Shown here: one piece after another, positions 27,079-36,884 of the stretch
Position numbering within the stretch: the first letter of the stretch is position 1
Layout: every line of letters begins with the position of its first letter
Assembly: GCF_031458135.1 (NCBI RefSeq)
Contig: NZ_JAVDXW010000001.1
Coordinates: 1,426,001 to 1,490,000 of the forward strand
DNA from: Haloactinomyces albus
Lineage (GTDB): Bacteria > Actinomycetota > Actinomycetes > Mycobacteriales > Pseudonocardiaceae
DNA length: 64,000 bases
Reading direction: 5' to 3'
Translations under genes and position numbers: made by a program
The notes under the pieces: model-generated
Database searches by the model: none
Told to the model about the DNA's origin: nothing
The model's input: the letters and a program-made list of their open reading frames with translations, nothing else

Positions 27079-28434
27079 TCAGCATTCGATGACGTTGACG
27101 GCGAGCCCGCCGCGGGCGGTCTCCTTGTACTTGTCCTTCATATCCTTGCCGGTGGCGCGCATGGTGGTGATGACCTTGTCCAGCGACACGAAGTGGCGCC
27201 CGGTACCACGTAGTGCCATCCGGGCGGCGGTGATCGCCTTGACCGAGGCGACCGCATTGCGCTCGATGCAGGGAATCTGCACCAGCCCGCCGATGGGGTC
27301 GCAGGTCAGCCCGAGGTTGTGTTCCATGCCGATCTCGGCGGCGTTTTCCACCTGCTGCGGACCGCCGCCGAGGACCTCGGCCAGCCCGGCCGCGGCCATC
27401 GCACACGCCGAACCGACCTCGCCCTGGCACCCGACCTCGGCACCGGAGATCGAGGCGTTCTCCTTGAACAACACCCCGATCGCCCCGGCGGCCAGCAGGA
27501 ACCGCACCACCCCGTCCTCGCTCGCGTCGGGAACGAAGTGCCAGTAGTAGTGCAGCACCGCCGGGATGATGCCCGCCGCCCCGTTGGTCGGCGCCGTGAC
27601 CACCCGCCCACCTGCGGCGTTCTCCTCGTTGACCGCCATCGCGTAGACAGTGACCCACTCCATCGGATCATCGGTCTCGGAGAGCTTGGCCCGCAGATCG
27701 GCCGCCCGGCGGCCCACCTGCAACCCGCCCGGCAACTGGCCGGTGTTGGCGCACCCGTTGTCCACGCACTCGGCCATGACGTGCCAGATGTGCAGCAATT
27801 CCCGGCGCACCGCATGGTCATCGCGCCACGCGTACTCGTTGGCCAGCATCACACCACTGATCGGCAAGCCCGACTCGCCTGCCCGCGCCAGCAGTTCGGC
27901 TCCACTGGAAAACGGATACGCCACCTCGGTGGCGTCCGGAGTGACCCGGTCGGTGCCGGACGCGTCGTCGTCGACGACGAACCCACCGCCGACCGAGTAG
28001 TACACCGCCGCCAGCAGCTCACCGCCTGCGCCGTCACTGGCCGAGAACCGCATCCCGTTGGGATGCACCGGCAACGACTTCCGCCGATGCAGCACCAGAT
28101 CGTGATCGACCAGAAACGACAACTCGTGAGTGCCATCGAGCAGGATCCGGTTCGACGCCCGGATCTCGGTCACCCGATCGGCCACCGCCACCGGATCCAC
28201 CGACTCCGGCCGGTGGCCCTCCAGTCCCAGCAGCACCGCCTTCGCGCTGCCGTGCCCGTGACCCGTCGCGCCCAGCGAGCCGAACAATTCCGCCCGCACG
28301 TGCGCGACCTCGGGCAACAGCCCCTCGGCCCGCAACCGGGCAGCGAACATGCTCGCCGCCCGCATCGGGCCGACGGTATGCGAACTGGAAGGGCCGATCC
28401 CCACCGAGAAAAGATCGAAGACACTGATCGCCAT
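27079..28434 (-). CDS. sdaA: L-serine dehydratase (L-serine ammonia-lyase), single-chain iron-sulfur type
   Basis: 451 residues. The N-terminal beta domain begins [21 protein letters not shown], the signature of Fe-S L-serine dehydratases. The alpha domain has [19 protein letters not shown] and the cysteines that bind 4Fe-4S ([17 protein letters not shown] and LTCDPIGG). It converts L-serine to pyruvate and ammonia. gcvH lies 28 bases upstream on the same strand, with a tandem glycine riboswitch before that, so serine breakdown appears to be switched on by glycine. Confidence 0.95.
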   Translation of the reverse strand: MAISVFDLFSVGIGPSSSHTVGPMRAASMFAARLRAEGLLPEVAHVRAELFGSLGATGHGHGSAKAVLLGLEGHRPESVDPVAVADRVTEIRASNRILLDGTHELSFLVDHDLVLHRRKSLPVHPNGMRFSASDGAGGELLAAVYYSVGGGFVVDDDASGTDRVTPDATEVAYPFSSGAELLARAGESGLPISGVMLANEYAWRDDHAVRRELLHIWHVMAECVDNGCANTGQLPGGLQVGRRAADLRAKLSETDDPMEWVTVYAMAVNEENAAGGRVVTAPTNGAAGIIPAVLHYYWHFVPDASEDGVVRFLLAAGAIGVLFKENASISGAEVGCQGEVGSACAMAAAGLAEVLGGGPQQVENAAEIGMEHNLGLTCDPIGGLVQIPCIERNAVASVKAITAARMALRGTGRHFVSLDKVITTMRATGKDMKDKYKETARGGLAVNVIEC

Positions 28435-28462
28435 TGATCAGCCCTCCTTTGTCTGCCGAGGG

Positions 28463-28837
28463 CTACTCCCCACCGGTCAACTCGGCATACTGCTCCGCGG
28501 TGAGCAGCTTGCCGTTCTCGCTCACGCGCATCTCCAGCAGCCAGCCGTCACCGAAGGGATCGGCGTTGACCAGCGAGGGATCGTCGACCACCGACTCGTT
28601 GACCGCCACGACCTCACCGGTGGCAGGCGCGTACAGGTCGCTGACCGACTTGGTGGACTCCAACTCGCCGCAGGACTCGCCCGCCTTGACCTGTTCGCCG
28701 ACGTCGGGAAGCTGCACGTAAACGATGTCGCCCAGGGCTTCGGACGCGTAGGGCGTGACACCCACGCGCACGATGCCGTCACGATCCTCGAGCCACTCGT
28801 GCTCTTCGGTGTACTGGAGATGCGTGGGCAAAGACAT
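28463..28837 (-). CDS. gcvH: Glycine cleavage system H protein
   Basis: 124 residues from the ATG at 28837, the usual GcvH length. The lipoyl-lysine motif is [14 protein letters not shown], with K the lipoylation site near residue 63, and the N-terminus reads [19 protein letters not shown]. It shuttles the aminomethyl group among the P, T and L proteins. gcvT, gcvP and glyA are not in this window, so the H protein is separated from its partners and paired with sdaA. Expression should follow the glycine riboswitch upstream. Confidence 0.95.
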   Translation of the reverse strand: MSLPTHLQYTEEHEWLEDRDGIVRVGVTPYASEALGDIVYVQLPDVGEQVKAGESCGELESTKSVSDLYAPATGEVVAVNESVVDDPSLVNADPFGDGWLLEMRVSENGKLLTAEQYAELTGGE

Positions 28838-28888
28838 AGGGGAGGCTCCGTTGATATCGAGGGCATGGACATGCCCGGGTACTTGGGC

Positions 28889-29112
28889 CTCCCCCTCTGT
28901 TGCGGAACCTGAGAGCTTCGCCGCATGCTTGCGGCTTGCACCGTGGGTGCGCCTGCGCCCCGGCACGGGGCGTGCGCTTTCCAGAGTTGCCTCGGCCGGG
29001 CGGTCATGGGTGCCTGAGAGTTTGCGGGGAGTCTTGCTCCTTCGGCGCCCTGCTCACCGGAGAGGTCACCGTCGACCTGTTCCGTGCCCGCAGGGGCTCT
29101 CCCGCCCGATTT
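28889..29112 (-). promoter_or_regulatory. Tandem glycine riboswitch controlling gcvH-sdaA
   Basis: Read on the minus strand, two aptamers follow each other. The first (about 29010-29112) has GGGAGAG, GCCGAAGGAGCAA and CTCTCAGGCACC. The second (about 28889-28990) has CTCTGGAAAG, CACGGTGCAAG, CTCTCAGGTTCC and CAGAGGGGGA. This is the classic two-aptamer glycine riboswitch. A perfect GGGCATG-tc-CATGCCC hairpin at 28861-28876, between the second aptamer and the gcvH ribosome site, may be the expression platform. Confidence 0.93.
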
Positions 29113-29202
29113 CAACGGCCGGTATGCGATTGTCGCTGTGTCCGGCAACGATAACCCGGCTCGCCGCAGCGTCCAACCCGGGTGTGCTCCAGGAGGCAGG
29201 GG

Positions 29203-30792
29203 ATGATCGATGTCCGGGCTCTGATCGAACGGGTCGGCCCGACGTTACTGCGCATCGTAGGAACTCCCGATTCGACCGAGTGCGTCGGCGATGTCGTGAT
29301 CGCCGAACCCGGCGTGGCCCGCACCGTCGCCGACGGCGACCTCGTGCTCGGCATTGCCGTGACCGAACTCACCCAAGCGGTGGCGCTCATTCGGGACTGC
29401 GGTACGCAGGGCGCGGCGGCGGTGCTGCTCAAGGCGCCGATGGCCACCGATGATGAGGTGGTCAGCACAGCCGAGAGCGCCGGGCTCGCGCTCATCGAAG
29501 TGCGTGACGGCACGGCATGGGCACAGCTCGTATGGCTGATCCGCGCAGCGTTGGCGGGCACCGCCGTCGAGGACACCGACGGCGGTGACCACACTCACAT
29601 GGGCTATCCCGGCCTCGGGGACCTGTTCCGGCTCGCCGACGCGGTCGCCGACGTCGTCGACGCACCGGTGACCATCGAGGACGCGCACTCGCAGGTGCTG
29701 GCCTACTCGGCACGCCAGGACCTCACCGATCCGGCCAGAGTCTCCACGATCATGGGACGCAAACAGCCCGATGAGGTGCTCGCGAAGTTCCGTGCGCGCG
29801 GGACGTTCCGCAAGCTCACCAAGGGCGGATCTGCGATCTTCGTCCCCGCCCAGCAGGACGGCACCCTGCCCCGGTTGATCATGCCGATCCGGATGGGCGG
29901 GGAACTCCTCGGATCGATGTGGGCCGTCGTGCCCGAGGAGGTCTCCGAGGAACGCGCCACGGCCTTCGCCGACACGGCCCCGCTGGTGGCACTGCAACTG
30001 CTGCGCTGGCGAACGATCGCCGACTCCGAACGCAGGCGATCGGCAGGGCTCGTCCGGATTCTCCTGGAAGGTGGTGACGGTCGGCGTGCGGCTGCGGACG
30101 AGCTCGCGCTGACCGATGAAGCACATCGCGTCGTCGCCATCGACATCCGCCCTGCGGACGGTTCCGCCGAGGGGCACCGGCTGGCGATGTGGGAGTGGAT
30201 CACCAAGGGGATCGGTAAACGGCCGCTGGTCACCGAGTCGGAGGGCCTGCTGTACGCGCTCGTCCCCGAACGCAGTGGCTCCGGTGGATGGACCGCGCTG
30301 CGGGAATCCCTGGACTGCCACATCCATCGGCGCGCAGGTGACGCTCCCCGCATGCTGATCGCGGTGGGCAGAGCGGTCGGGTTGGGGGAGCTGGCACATT
30401 CCCGGCAGCAGGCCGAGGAGGTCCTCGGGCTCTTGCGCAGCGGCCGGACGCACGAACCCGTCGCCGTGTACGAGGAACTGTGGCACCAGCTCGTCCTCAA
30501 CCGAATGGCAGGCGCCGCCACCGACGCCGGAGTCGGCACTCTCGGCCCGCTTCCGCCACTGCGCGAGCACGACCGCAACCAGGGCACGGAGTACCTGGCC
30601 ACACTGCTCGCGTGGCTGAGGCATCCGGGCGATCCGCGTGCCGCGAGCGCGGAACTGCGTATTCATCCCAATACCTTCCGGTACCGGATGAAGCGGCTGG
30701 ACACGCTCGTGGACGTGGACCTGGACGACCCCGAGGTGCGCTCGGCCCTGCTGGTGCAGCTCCTCGCCGAGCAATGGGCCCGGCATCGGTGA
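29203..30792 (+). CDS. PucR family transcriptional regulator
   Basis: 529 residues from the ATG at 29203, preceded by AGGAGG. An N-terminal PucR-type sensory domain (about 1-110) leads into a GAF-like middle (YPGLGDLFRLADAVADVVDAP onward), and the C-terminal PucR helix-turn-helix is recognisable by ELRIHPNTFRYRMKRLDTL. The next gene on the same strand is alanine dehydrogenase. In Bacillus subtilis the PucR-family protein AdeR activates ald, so the same link is a reasonable inference here. The opposite strand holds the glycine riboswitch leader, with starts facing away from each other. Confidence 0.9.
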   Translation: MIDVRALIERVGPTLLRIVGTPDSTECVGDVVIAEPGVARTVADGDLVLGIAVTELTQAVALIRDCGTQGAAAVLLKAPMATDDEVVSTAESAGLALIEVRDGTAWAQLVWLIRAALAGTAVEDTDGGDHTHMGYPGLGDLFRLADAVADVVDAPVTIEDAHSQVLAYSARQDLTDPARVSTIMGRKQPDEVLAKFRARGTFRKLTKGGSAIFVPAQQDGTLPRLIMPIRMGGELLGSMWAVVPEEVSEERATAFADTAPLVALQLLRWRTIADSERRRSAGLVRILLEGGDGRRAAADELALTDEAHRVVAIDIRPADGSAEGHRLAMWEWITKGIGKRPLVTESEGLLYALVPERSGSGGWTALRESLDCHIHRRAGDAPRMLIAVGRAVGLGELAHSRQQAEEVLGLLRSGRTHEPVAVYEELWHQLVLNRMAGAATDAGVGTLGPLPPLREHDRNQGTEYLATLLAWLRHPGDPRAASAELRIHPNTFRYRMKRLDTLVDVDLDDPEVRSALLVQLLAEQWARHR

Positions 30793-30910
30793 ACAATCGG
30801 TTGGTGCTGGGAGCACAAGCACCCCGGAGTCGTCTCGTTCTCCGGCAATGATGCGTGCTGCCGGGCATCGGTGGATCGTGGTGCGCACCCGAAGGAAAGG
30901 ATGCGTTTTC

Positions 30911-32026
30911 GTGAAGATCGCCGTTCCCCGCGAGATCAAAAACAACGAGTACCGGGTCGCGCTGACCCCGGCGGGCGTGCACGAGTTCACCAGTCGCGGT
31001 CACGAGGTCTTCGTCGAGTCCCGGGCAGGCATCGGCTCGTCGATTCCCGACGAGGACTACCTCGCCGCAGGCGCCAAGATCCTGCCCACCGCCGAGGAGG
31101 TCTGGGCCGAAGGCCGACTGGTCCTCAAGGTCAAAGAACCCCTCGCCGAAGAATACCCCCGCCTGCGCCGCGACCAGGTGCTGTTCACCTACCTGCACCT
31201 GGCCGCCTCGACCGAGCTCACCCACGCTCTGCTGGACTCGGGCACCACCGGCATCGCCTACGAGACCGTGCAGACCGCGACCGGCAACCTGCCGCTGCTG
31301 GCGCCGATGAGCGAAATCGCCGGCCGCATCGCCCCCCAAGCCGGCGCCTCCGCACTGATGCGTCCCCACGGCGGCCGCGGCGTGCTACCCGGCGGCGTCC
31401 CCGGCGTGCACCCGGCCCGCGTGGTGGTCATCGGTGGTGGCGTGGCCGGCCTCAATGCCGCCCGCATCGCCCAGGGCATGGGCGCCGACGTGGAGCTGCT
31501 CGACACCGACGTCGACAAGCTGCGCACCATCGACCGCGAGCACCACGGGCACCTGAGCACCGTGGCCTCCAACCGCTACACCGTCGACCAGGCCGTGCGC
31601 GCCGCCGACCTCGTCATCGGCGCGGTACTCATCCCCGGAGCCAAGGCACCCAAGCTGGTCTCCCACGACCTCGTCGCACAGATGAAACCGGGCAGCGTTC
31701 TCGTCGACATCGCCATCGACCAGGGCGGTTGCTTCGCCGACTCGAAACCCACCACCCACGACAACCCCACCTACCGAGTCCACGACTCGCTGTTCTACTG
31801 CGTGGCCAACATGCCCGGCGCCGTTCCCAGCACCGCCACCCACGCCCTGGGCAACGTCACCCTGCCCTACGCCCTGCGCATCGCCGAGCGAGGCTGGCAG
31901 CAAGCCTGCCGCGACGACACCGCCCTGGCCCACGGCCTCAACACCCACCACGGCACTCTCCTCAACGCACCTGTCGCCGAAGCACACAATCTACCGAGCA
32001 CAAACCTCGACAAGGTCCTAAACTAA
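30911..32026 (+). CDS. ald: Alanine dehydrogenase
   Basis: 371 residues, the family length, from a GTG at 30911 giving [20 protein letters not shown]. Catalytic segments include LKVKEP with the substrate lysine and FTYLHLAA with the proton-relay histidine. The NAD-binding Rossmann motif is [17 protein letters not shown] (about 172-188). It interconverts L-alanine and pyruvate plus ammonia with NADH. Next to sdaA, which also makes pyruvate, it completes an amino-acid-to-pyruvate block. Bases in this gene are more strongly biased to C at third positions than in its neighbours. Confidence 0.96.
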   Translation: MKIAVPREIKNNEYRVALTPAGVHEFTSRGHEVFVESRAGIGSSIPDEDYLAAGAKILPTAEEVWAEGRLVLKVKEPLAEEYPRLRRDQVLFTYLHLAASTELTHALLDSGTTGIAYETVQTATGNLPLLAPMSEIAGRIAPQAGASALMRPHGGRGVLPGGVPGVHPARVVVIGGGVAGLNAARIAQGMGADVELLDTDVDKLRTIDREHHGHLSTVASNRYTVDQAVRAADLVIGAVLIPGAKAPKLVSHDLVAQMKPGSVLVDIAIDQGGCFADSKPTTHDNPTYRVHDSLFYCVANMPGAVPSTATHALGNVTLPYALRIAERGWQQACRDDTALAHGLNTHHGTLLNAPVAEAHNLPSTNLDKVLN

Positions 32027-32465
32027 AAGCGGTAGCCAGCGGTTTTCCGGGACAGGCGCCACCGCCGGGAGGAACGCAGGCGGGAACCCGAACGGGTTCC
32101 GGACAAGTAGGGGCGGCCTGCTCAACCGGCCTGGGGGTCACCGGGAGCGGGCCGCCACCCCTCAGTGTAGGACACGTTTGCTTCTTTGCCGAAGTCCCGA
32201 CGCGCGGTGGCGCAAAAATTCCGCTCACCGGGAGCCGACCGGCTTCCCCCCACCCCTCCGTTTCCTCACCCGAACGAGTGCTTCTGCGTTCTCTCGCTGA
32301 AGTCCGCATACGCACAAGCCGATATCGGACGAGTGGTACCGGAACCGGGCCGGGCACCTTGCGTCCGACCTGCACTGCTTCCGACTCCGCCTGAGCGTCC
32401 GGCACCGAGCCTCCGTATCCCACAACACCGGCGACGATCACCGCTCGATGACGCTGGGAGACGAC
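32027..32465. other. Intergenic gap with hairpin and decayed inverted-repeat half
   Basis: No gene is supported. GGAACCCG-aa-CGGGTTCC (32083-32100) is a perfect hairpin 57 bases after ald and may be its terminator. At 32211-32227 the plus strand reads GCAAAAATTCCGCTCAC, whose complement GTGAGCGGAATTTTTGC matches one arm of the dispersed repeat family (copy A); the other arm is not preserved. Confidence 0.55.
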
Positions 32466-32831
32466 GTGACGGACACGAGAGCACCGGAGCCGGACGGAAC
32501 GGACCCGACGCGATGGGACCGGGAACGGCGGGAAGCGGTTCTCGATCAGCTCGACAGGCTGGACGAGGTGGCCCGGGAAGGCGAAGCCGATACCTTGCTG
32601 CCGCTGGCGCGCAGTGAGCTGTATCGACTCACGGAGAGCTTGCGAGCCCTGCTGGACGAGCACCAGCCGAACGAGCACGGCCGCTGCCGTGTCTGTCCCG
32701 GCTCCCTGCGATCCCGCCGATGGCCCTGTTCGGTGTGGACCACGGCGCACCAGCAGCTGATCGGCAACCAGGCCGACCACTCGGTCAAGCGAGCCAAACA
32801 GCGGTATCGGGAGGGACCCGGTTTCCCGTGA
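32466..32831 (+). CDS. Conserved hypothetical protein with C-x2-C and WPCS motif
   Basis: 121 residues from a GTG at 32466, with GGGAG five bases upstream; the in-frame ATG at 32448 has none. A helical charged N-terminal half ([19 protein letters not shown]) is followed by HGRCRVCPG and [17 protein letters not shown]. The Cys/His spacing suggests one zinc site. Proteins of this type recur in Pseudonocardiaceae without an assigned role. The 3' end overlaps the convergent GH13 gene by 47 bases. Confidence 0.7.
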   Translation: MTDTRAPEPDGTDPTRWDRERREAVLDQLDRLDEVAREGEADTLLPLARSELYRLTESLRALLDEHQPNEHGRCRVCPGSLRSRRWPCSVWTTAHQQLIGNQADHSVKRAKQRYREGPGFP

Positions 32832-34026
32832 GGGGACCGCTGGACAGCAGGACCTCACCCGGAGGCAGCGGCACCAGTTGCCGTGAGGTGTTGAGAGCGC
32901 AGACGAGCCCGGTGCTGCCGCGTCGAAAGGCAAGGCAACCGGCTGGTGCGCCGTACCATTCGATGGTGCTGCCACGGAAAGCGTGATGCGTACGGCGCAG
33001 GGCGAGTGCCGCACGGTGCAGAGACAACGTGGAAGTGGGATCGTTCGTCTGGGCTTCGACGGTCAGGTGTTGCCAATCCTGCGGGATGGCCGGTGTGTAC
33101 GGGGCGTCGGTGAATCCGAACGTCGCGTCGGCCCCCATCCAGGGCATGGGGCCACGGGCAGGCTGACTGCCGATCCGATCGGACGTGTTCGTCTCCGCGA
33201 GTCCGAGTTCGTCGCCGTTGTCCAAACCGGCGATCCCGGGCAGTGCCAATTGGACCAGCGCCATCGCACGTGCACGCGCGAGACCCGTGCGACCCTCACC
33301 GTGTTGCCCGGCCGGACGCGGCCGATCCCAGCCCGCGAGCACCCACACCGGATACGTGTCGACCGAAGCGAAATCGGCCAGGATGCCGTCGATGACATTG
33401 CGGACCGCCGCGGCATCGAAGCTCACCGAGCCGAAGCGGACATCGGTTCCCAGGTCCAGCCTGCCGAGCCCCGGTATCCTCGGGAAGCGTTCATCGACGA
33501 ACGCGCCGATCAGGCACCTCGGGTGCTCGGCGAGTACGGAGCGCATGGTCCCGAGCATGCCGCTCACGGCCTCGTCGGCAGGTCGTGTCATGCCGGGCGA
33601 AACACCCACTCGGAACCCGTCGACCCCGCGACCGATCCAGAACCGCAGGGCCCGGGCGAGTTCGCCGCCGAACCCGGGCTGGTCGATGCCGGAACGCTCG
33701 GCGGCGAGATCCATCAATATGCTGATTCCACGCCCGTGGGCCTCGGCGATCAGCTTGTCGTAAGAGCCGAGGTCCCCGAGCATCGGATCGACGTCGCAGT
33801 CCCGGCTCGGCTCGGAGATCGGCCCGGCGAGGATCCCGGTCAGCCAGAGAGCGTCGATACCCAGCTGATCCAGGTATTCCAGCTTGCTGCGGACTCCCTC
33901 GAGGTCCCCGATTCCATCGCCGTCCGAATCGCGGAACGAGCGAACGTCCACGCGATAGTTGACCGCACGATGCCACCATGGCCGATCTCCGGCGTATCTC
34001 CGTTGCGAACCCGTGAGATCCCACAC
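32785..34026 (-). CDS. GH13 alpha-amylase-fold protein lacking catalytic Asp and Glu
   Basis: About 413 residues from the GTG at 34026; the frame stays open to 34410, so the start is uncertain. [20 protein letters not shown] and [23 protein letters not shown] match the start of alpha-glucosidase/trehalose-synthase-type GH13 barrels. The four conserved regions are found but altered. Region I is DLAAERSG instead of D-VxNHT. Region II is GVDGFRVGV, with Gly where the nucleophile Asp belongs. Region III is LIGAFVDE, with Ala in place of the acid Glu. Region IV is LAGWDRPR instead of xNHDRPR. It is therefore probably not a hydrolase and may bind sugars or act as a partner protein. Confidence 0.8.
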   Translation of the reverse strand: MWDLTGSQRRYAGDRPWWHRAVNYRVDVRSFRDSDGDGIGDLEGVRSKLEYLDQLGIDALWLTGILAGPISEPSRDCDVDPMLGDLGSYDKLIAEAHGRGISILMDLAAERSGIDQPGFGGELARALRFWIGRGVDGFRVGVSPGMTRPADEAVSGMLGTMRSVLAEHPRCLIGAFVDERFPRIPGLGRLDLGTDVRFGSVSFDAAAVRNVIDGILADFASVDTYPVWVLAGWDRPRPAGQHGEGRTGLARARAMALVQLALPGIAGLDNGDELGLAETNTSDRIGSQPARGPMPWMGADATFGFTDAPYTPAIPQDWQHLTVEAQTNDPTSTLSLHRAALALRRTHHAFRGSTIEWYGAPAGCLAFRRGSTGLVCALNTSRQLVPLPPGEVLLSSGPLTGNRVPPDTAVWLA

Positions 34027-34348
34027 GTCGCCACATTTTGGCACCCGCACACCCGGCTGCAGGATGTTCGCACCTAACACGATGTGGTGAATTAGCTCTG
34101 CTCGGCGGTGTATCCCCTCGGTACGGCCCTGGTTCAGGAGGCAGGACCGGAACCCGAAGGTGACGATCGAAGGTTCCCCGCGCGAGTCCGCGCCATGTCC
34201 CGGAGCGATGCATCCGGAGCGATGTCGGCACTCCTGCCATCCATGCGCTCGCGATGAGGCAGGATGGATGTATCCGGCATGTAGGACCCCGGCGATGATT
34301 CCGCCGAGGCCACGCCGTGCGACATACCCTGTCACCCTGGAGGAGCGC

Positions 34349-35461
34349 GTGCACGACGGCAGTGGCCGGATCCTGGTGCAGGGCCTCAGCAAGAACTTCG
34401 GCCCGATCAATGCGGTCCAGAACCTTCATTTCGCGGTGGAGCCGGGAGTCGTAACCGGGTTCCTGGGGCCCAACGGATCCGGTAAGACCACGACCCTGCG
34501 GATGATCCTGGGGCTCATCGAACCGAGCGCCGGAACGGCGACCATCGGCGGGCTGCCCTTCGCGCAACTACCGAACCCGGCCACCGTGGTCGGCGCCGTA
34601 CTGGACTCGCAGGGTTTCCATCCCGGCCGCACCGCACGCAATCACCTACGCAGCTATGCCGCTGCCATGAACGTGCCGGACCAGCAGGCCGATCAGGTGC
34701 TGGAACTCGTCGGTCTGGGCAGTGCCGCCACCCGCAGGGCGGCTGGTTTCTCACTCGGCATGCGTCAACGACTCGCCCTGGCCACCGCCCTGCTCGGAGA
34801 CCCGCAGGTGCTGGTCCTCGACGAGCCGTCCAATGGGCTCGATCCCGAGGGGATCGCATGGCTCCGCGGTTTCCTCAAATCGTTCGCCGCCACCGGCCGT
34901 ACCGTGCTGGTTTCCAGTCACCTGCTGCGCGAAATGGAGCACACGGTCGACCACGTCGTGATCGTCAGCCGGGGACAATGCGTCTACAACGGCAACCTCG
35001 AACACCTGCGCTCCGCCCAGCGCTCCCGGGTCCTGGTGCAGGCCGCCGACCCGAACACACTGGTCACCGCACTGCAGCAGAGCGGTCTCGCCGTGGAGCA
35101 TCTGCCGGATGGGCGACTGGCGGTGCTCGACTCGGACTCCCGCACGGTCGCCGACCTCGCCTTGCAGGCGGGAGTCGCGCTCTACGGCATGCAGGATGAA
35201 CGGGTCGACCTCGAGCAACTGTTCTTCCAGCTCACCCATGGGCAATACACCGGGGGCGCGCCCCACGCGGGCTCCGCCTGGGCGGGTGGCCCGGCACAGT
35301 GGGGGCCGCAGAGTGCAGGCTTCGCACCATCGCCCTACCAGCAAGTCGGCTACCAGCAGCCCGAGTATCAGCAGCCCGGATATCAGCCACCACCGGGAGG
35401 ACCACCGCAACAGGACCATCAACAACGGGGTGGAAGCGGCGGTTTCGGAGGTGGCTTCTGA
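34349..35461 (+). CDS. ABC exporter ATP-binding protein with low-complexity C-terminal tail
   Basis: 370 residues from a GTG at 34349 with GGAGG five bases upstream. Walker A is GPNGSGKTT (about 37-45), the signature is SLGMRQRLALA, and Walker B is VLVLDEPSNGLDPEG, as in the DrrA/CcmA group. Residues about 300-370 are unlike the family: a Gly/Ala/Gln/Pro/Tyr tail with repeated YQQPxYQQPGYQ units ending in GGFGGGF. Such a tail should be disordered and could mediate self-association. The stop overlaps the permease start (TGATG). Confidence 0.9.
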   Translation: MHDGSGRILVQGLSKNFGPINAVQNLHFAVEPGVVTGFLGPNGSGKTTTLRMILGLIEPSAGTATIGGLPFAQLPNPATVVGAVLDSQGFHPGRTARNHLRSYAAAMNVPDQQADQVLELVGLGSAATRRAAGFSLGMRQRLALATALLGDPQVLVLDEPSNGLDPEGIAWLRGFLKSFAATGRTVLVSSHLLREMEHTVDHVVIVSRGQCVYNGNLEHLRSAQRSRVLVQAADPNTLVTALQQSGLAVEHLPDGRLAVLDSDSRTVADLALQAGVALYGMQDERVDLEQLFFQLTHGQYTGGAPHAGSAWAGGPAQWGPQSAGFAPSPYQQVGYQQPEYQQPGYQPPPGGPPQQDHQQRGGSGGFGGGF

Positions 35462-36309
35462 TGACCGGGCTGGTCAAGTCGGAATTCCGCAAGATTTTCA
35501 CGGTCAACCTGTGGTGGGCACTGCTCATCCCGGTGGCCGTGCTCAGCTTCGGGGCGGGCTGGCTCGGCACCGCCTTCGGCTCGATCGAGTCGCTGCAGGA
35601 AGCCACGGGGCAACCGCTGCCGACCGGTCTGCTCACCGTGTCGATGTCCACGAACTACAGCACGATCTTCGCAGCGCTCTTCGGCGCCCTGGCCATCGCG
35701 GGTGAGCACCGCAACAAGACCATCAGCACGACTTACCTCACCGGCAACCCGCGCGGTGCCGTCCTCGGTGCCAAGCTCATCGCCCACACGGGCATCGGAT
35801 TGGGCTACGGCCTGGTCAACGTGTTCTCCGCCACTCTCGGCGGACTGCTCGGGGCAGGCTTCGACGGTTTCGGCAACCCCCTCGACTGGTTCACCGTGGG
35901 CGCTGCCGGCCTGCTCGCGATGGTGCTGTGGACGCTGCTCGGCGTGGGCTTCGGGGCGCTGGTGACGAACTCGATCGTGGTGGTGCTCGCCCTGGTGCTC
36001 TACAAGTTCGTGATCGAGTTCATCCTCTCGAGCATGCTGTTCAGCACCACGGCCGCCGGGTTCGTCGCCTACCTGCCGGGCGCTGCGGGCAACGGAATCG
36101 TCGGCAATCTCGCGGTTCCGATCTTCATCTCCACCGTGGCCGGCCAGTCCGAGCCGCTCGTGCCGGTGGAGGCGTTCCAGATACTGCACTTCTTCTTCGG
36201 CGGCACCTACGGCCATCCGTGGTGGCTGAGCATGCTCACCTTCATCGGATACGCCGCTGCCTTCGTGGTCGGAGGTTGGCTGGTGAGCCGCAGGCGCGAC
36301 ATCACCTGA
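35461..36309 (+). CDS. ABC transporter permease
   Basis: 282 residues with six predicted membrane segments: a helix after VKSEFRKIFTVNLWW, then others near 65-85, 110-135, 145-170, 185-210 and 255-275. A GEHRNKTISTTYLTG loop after the second helix is typical of ABC-2 permeases. It pairs with the ATPase whose stop codon overlaps its start. The cargo is unknown; drug, lipid or peptide export are possibilities in this family. Confidence 0.88.
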   Translation: MTGLVKSEFRKIFTVNLWWALLIPVAVLSFGAGWLGTAFGSIESLQEATGQPLPTGLLTVSMSTNYSTIFAALFGALAIAGEHRNKTISTTYLTGNPRGAVLGAKLIAHTGIGLGYGLVNVFSATLGGLLGAGFDGFGNPLDWFTVGAAGLLAMVLWTLLGVGFGALVTNSIVVVLALVLYKFVIEFILSSMLFSTTAAGFVAYLPGAAGNGIVGNLAVPIFISTVAGQSEPLVPVEAFQILHFFFGGTYGHPWWLSMLTFIGYAAAFVVGGWLVSRRRDIT

Positions 36310-36339
36310 GGGAGGTCACCGGGACCCGACCTCCCCGGG

Positions 36340-36387
36340 TGAACGCCTCGTTCCAGCTGTGGGAACAGCCGGAACGAGGCGTTCACC
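36340..36387. repeat. Intergenic long inverted repeat, copy B
   Basis: Perfect 17-base arms, GGTGAACGCCTCGTTCC (36340-36356) and GGAACGAGGCGTTCACC (36371-36387), with a 14-base loop. It is 30 bases after the permease stop and is a plausible terminator. The outer GTGAACG matches the other copies; the inner part differs. Confidence 0.85.
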
Positions 36388-36494
36388 GATGGTATTGCAC
36401 AGGCCACCTCCATCGTGACAAGATCAATTCGGCGTCGCGTGTCGGTGGCGGGCAGCGTCAGGCATGGAGGCGTCGGGGTTTCGAGAGGTCTTCG

Positions 36495-36884
36495 ATGACC
36501 ATCCTGTTCAATCACACGATCATCGCCGCGCGCGACAAGCAGCAGTCGGCGTCTTTCTTCACCGAGATATTCGATCTCCCGCCTGCGGAGCCCGGTGGAT
36601 TCTTCCTCGTCGTCCGTCTCGACGGCGGTGTCCTCCTCCAATTCGCCGAGCCGGGGATCGAATTCCCACCGCAGCACTACGCTTTCCTCGTGACCGAGGA
36701 CGACTTCGACAACATCTACGCCCGGATCCGGGCCGCAGGCATCGAGTACTCGGCCGACCCGCAGGGGAAACTCCCCCGGCAGTACAACACCAATCACGGT
36801 GGCCGTGGAATCTACTTTCACGACCCGTCCGGCCACTACCTCGAGGCCATCACTCAGCCGTACGGCGCCGACACGGCCACCTGA
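36495..36884 (+). CDS. VOC (glyoxalase/bleomycin-resistance) family protein
   Basis: 129 residues from the ATG at 36495, with AGAGG seven bases upstream. Two beta-alpha-beta-beta-beta modules are recognisable: FNHTIIAARDKQQSASFFTEIF and a second ending in RGIYFHDPSGHYLEAITQ. The candidate metal ligands are H7, the glutamine of LLQFAEP, H near 65 and E near 119. The family spans dioxygenases, isomerases and drug-binding proteins, so the activity cannot be set. It is monocistronic between inverted repeats B and C. Confidence 0.88.
   Translation: MTILFNHTIIAARDKQQSASFFTEIFDLPPAEPGGFFLVVRLDGGVLLQFAEPGIEFPPQHYAFLVTEDDFDNIYARIRAAGIEYSADPQGKLPRQYNTNHGGRGIYFHDPSGHYLEAITQPYGADTAT

Noticed and set aside
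29245-30990. 581-codon open frame on the minus strand
   Set aside because: Antisense to the PucR gene, which has a clear ribosome site and helix-turn-helix.
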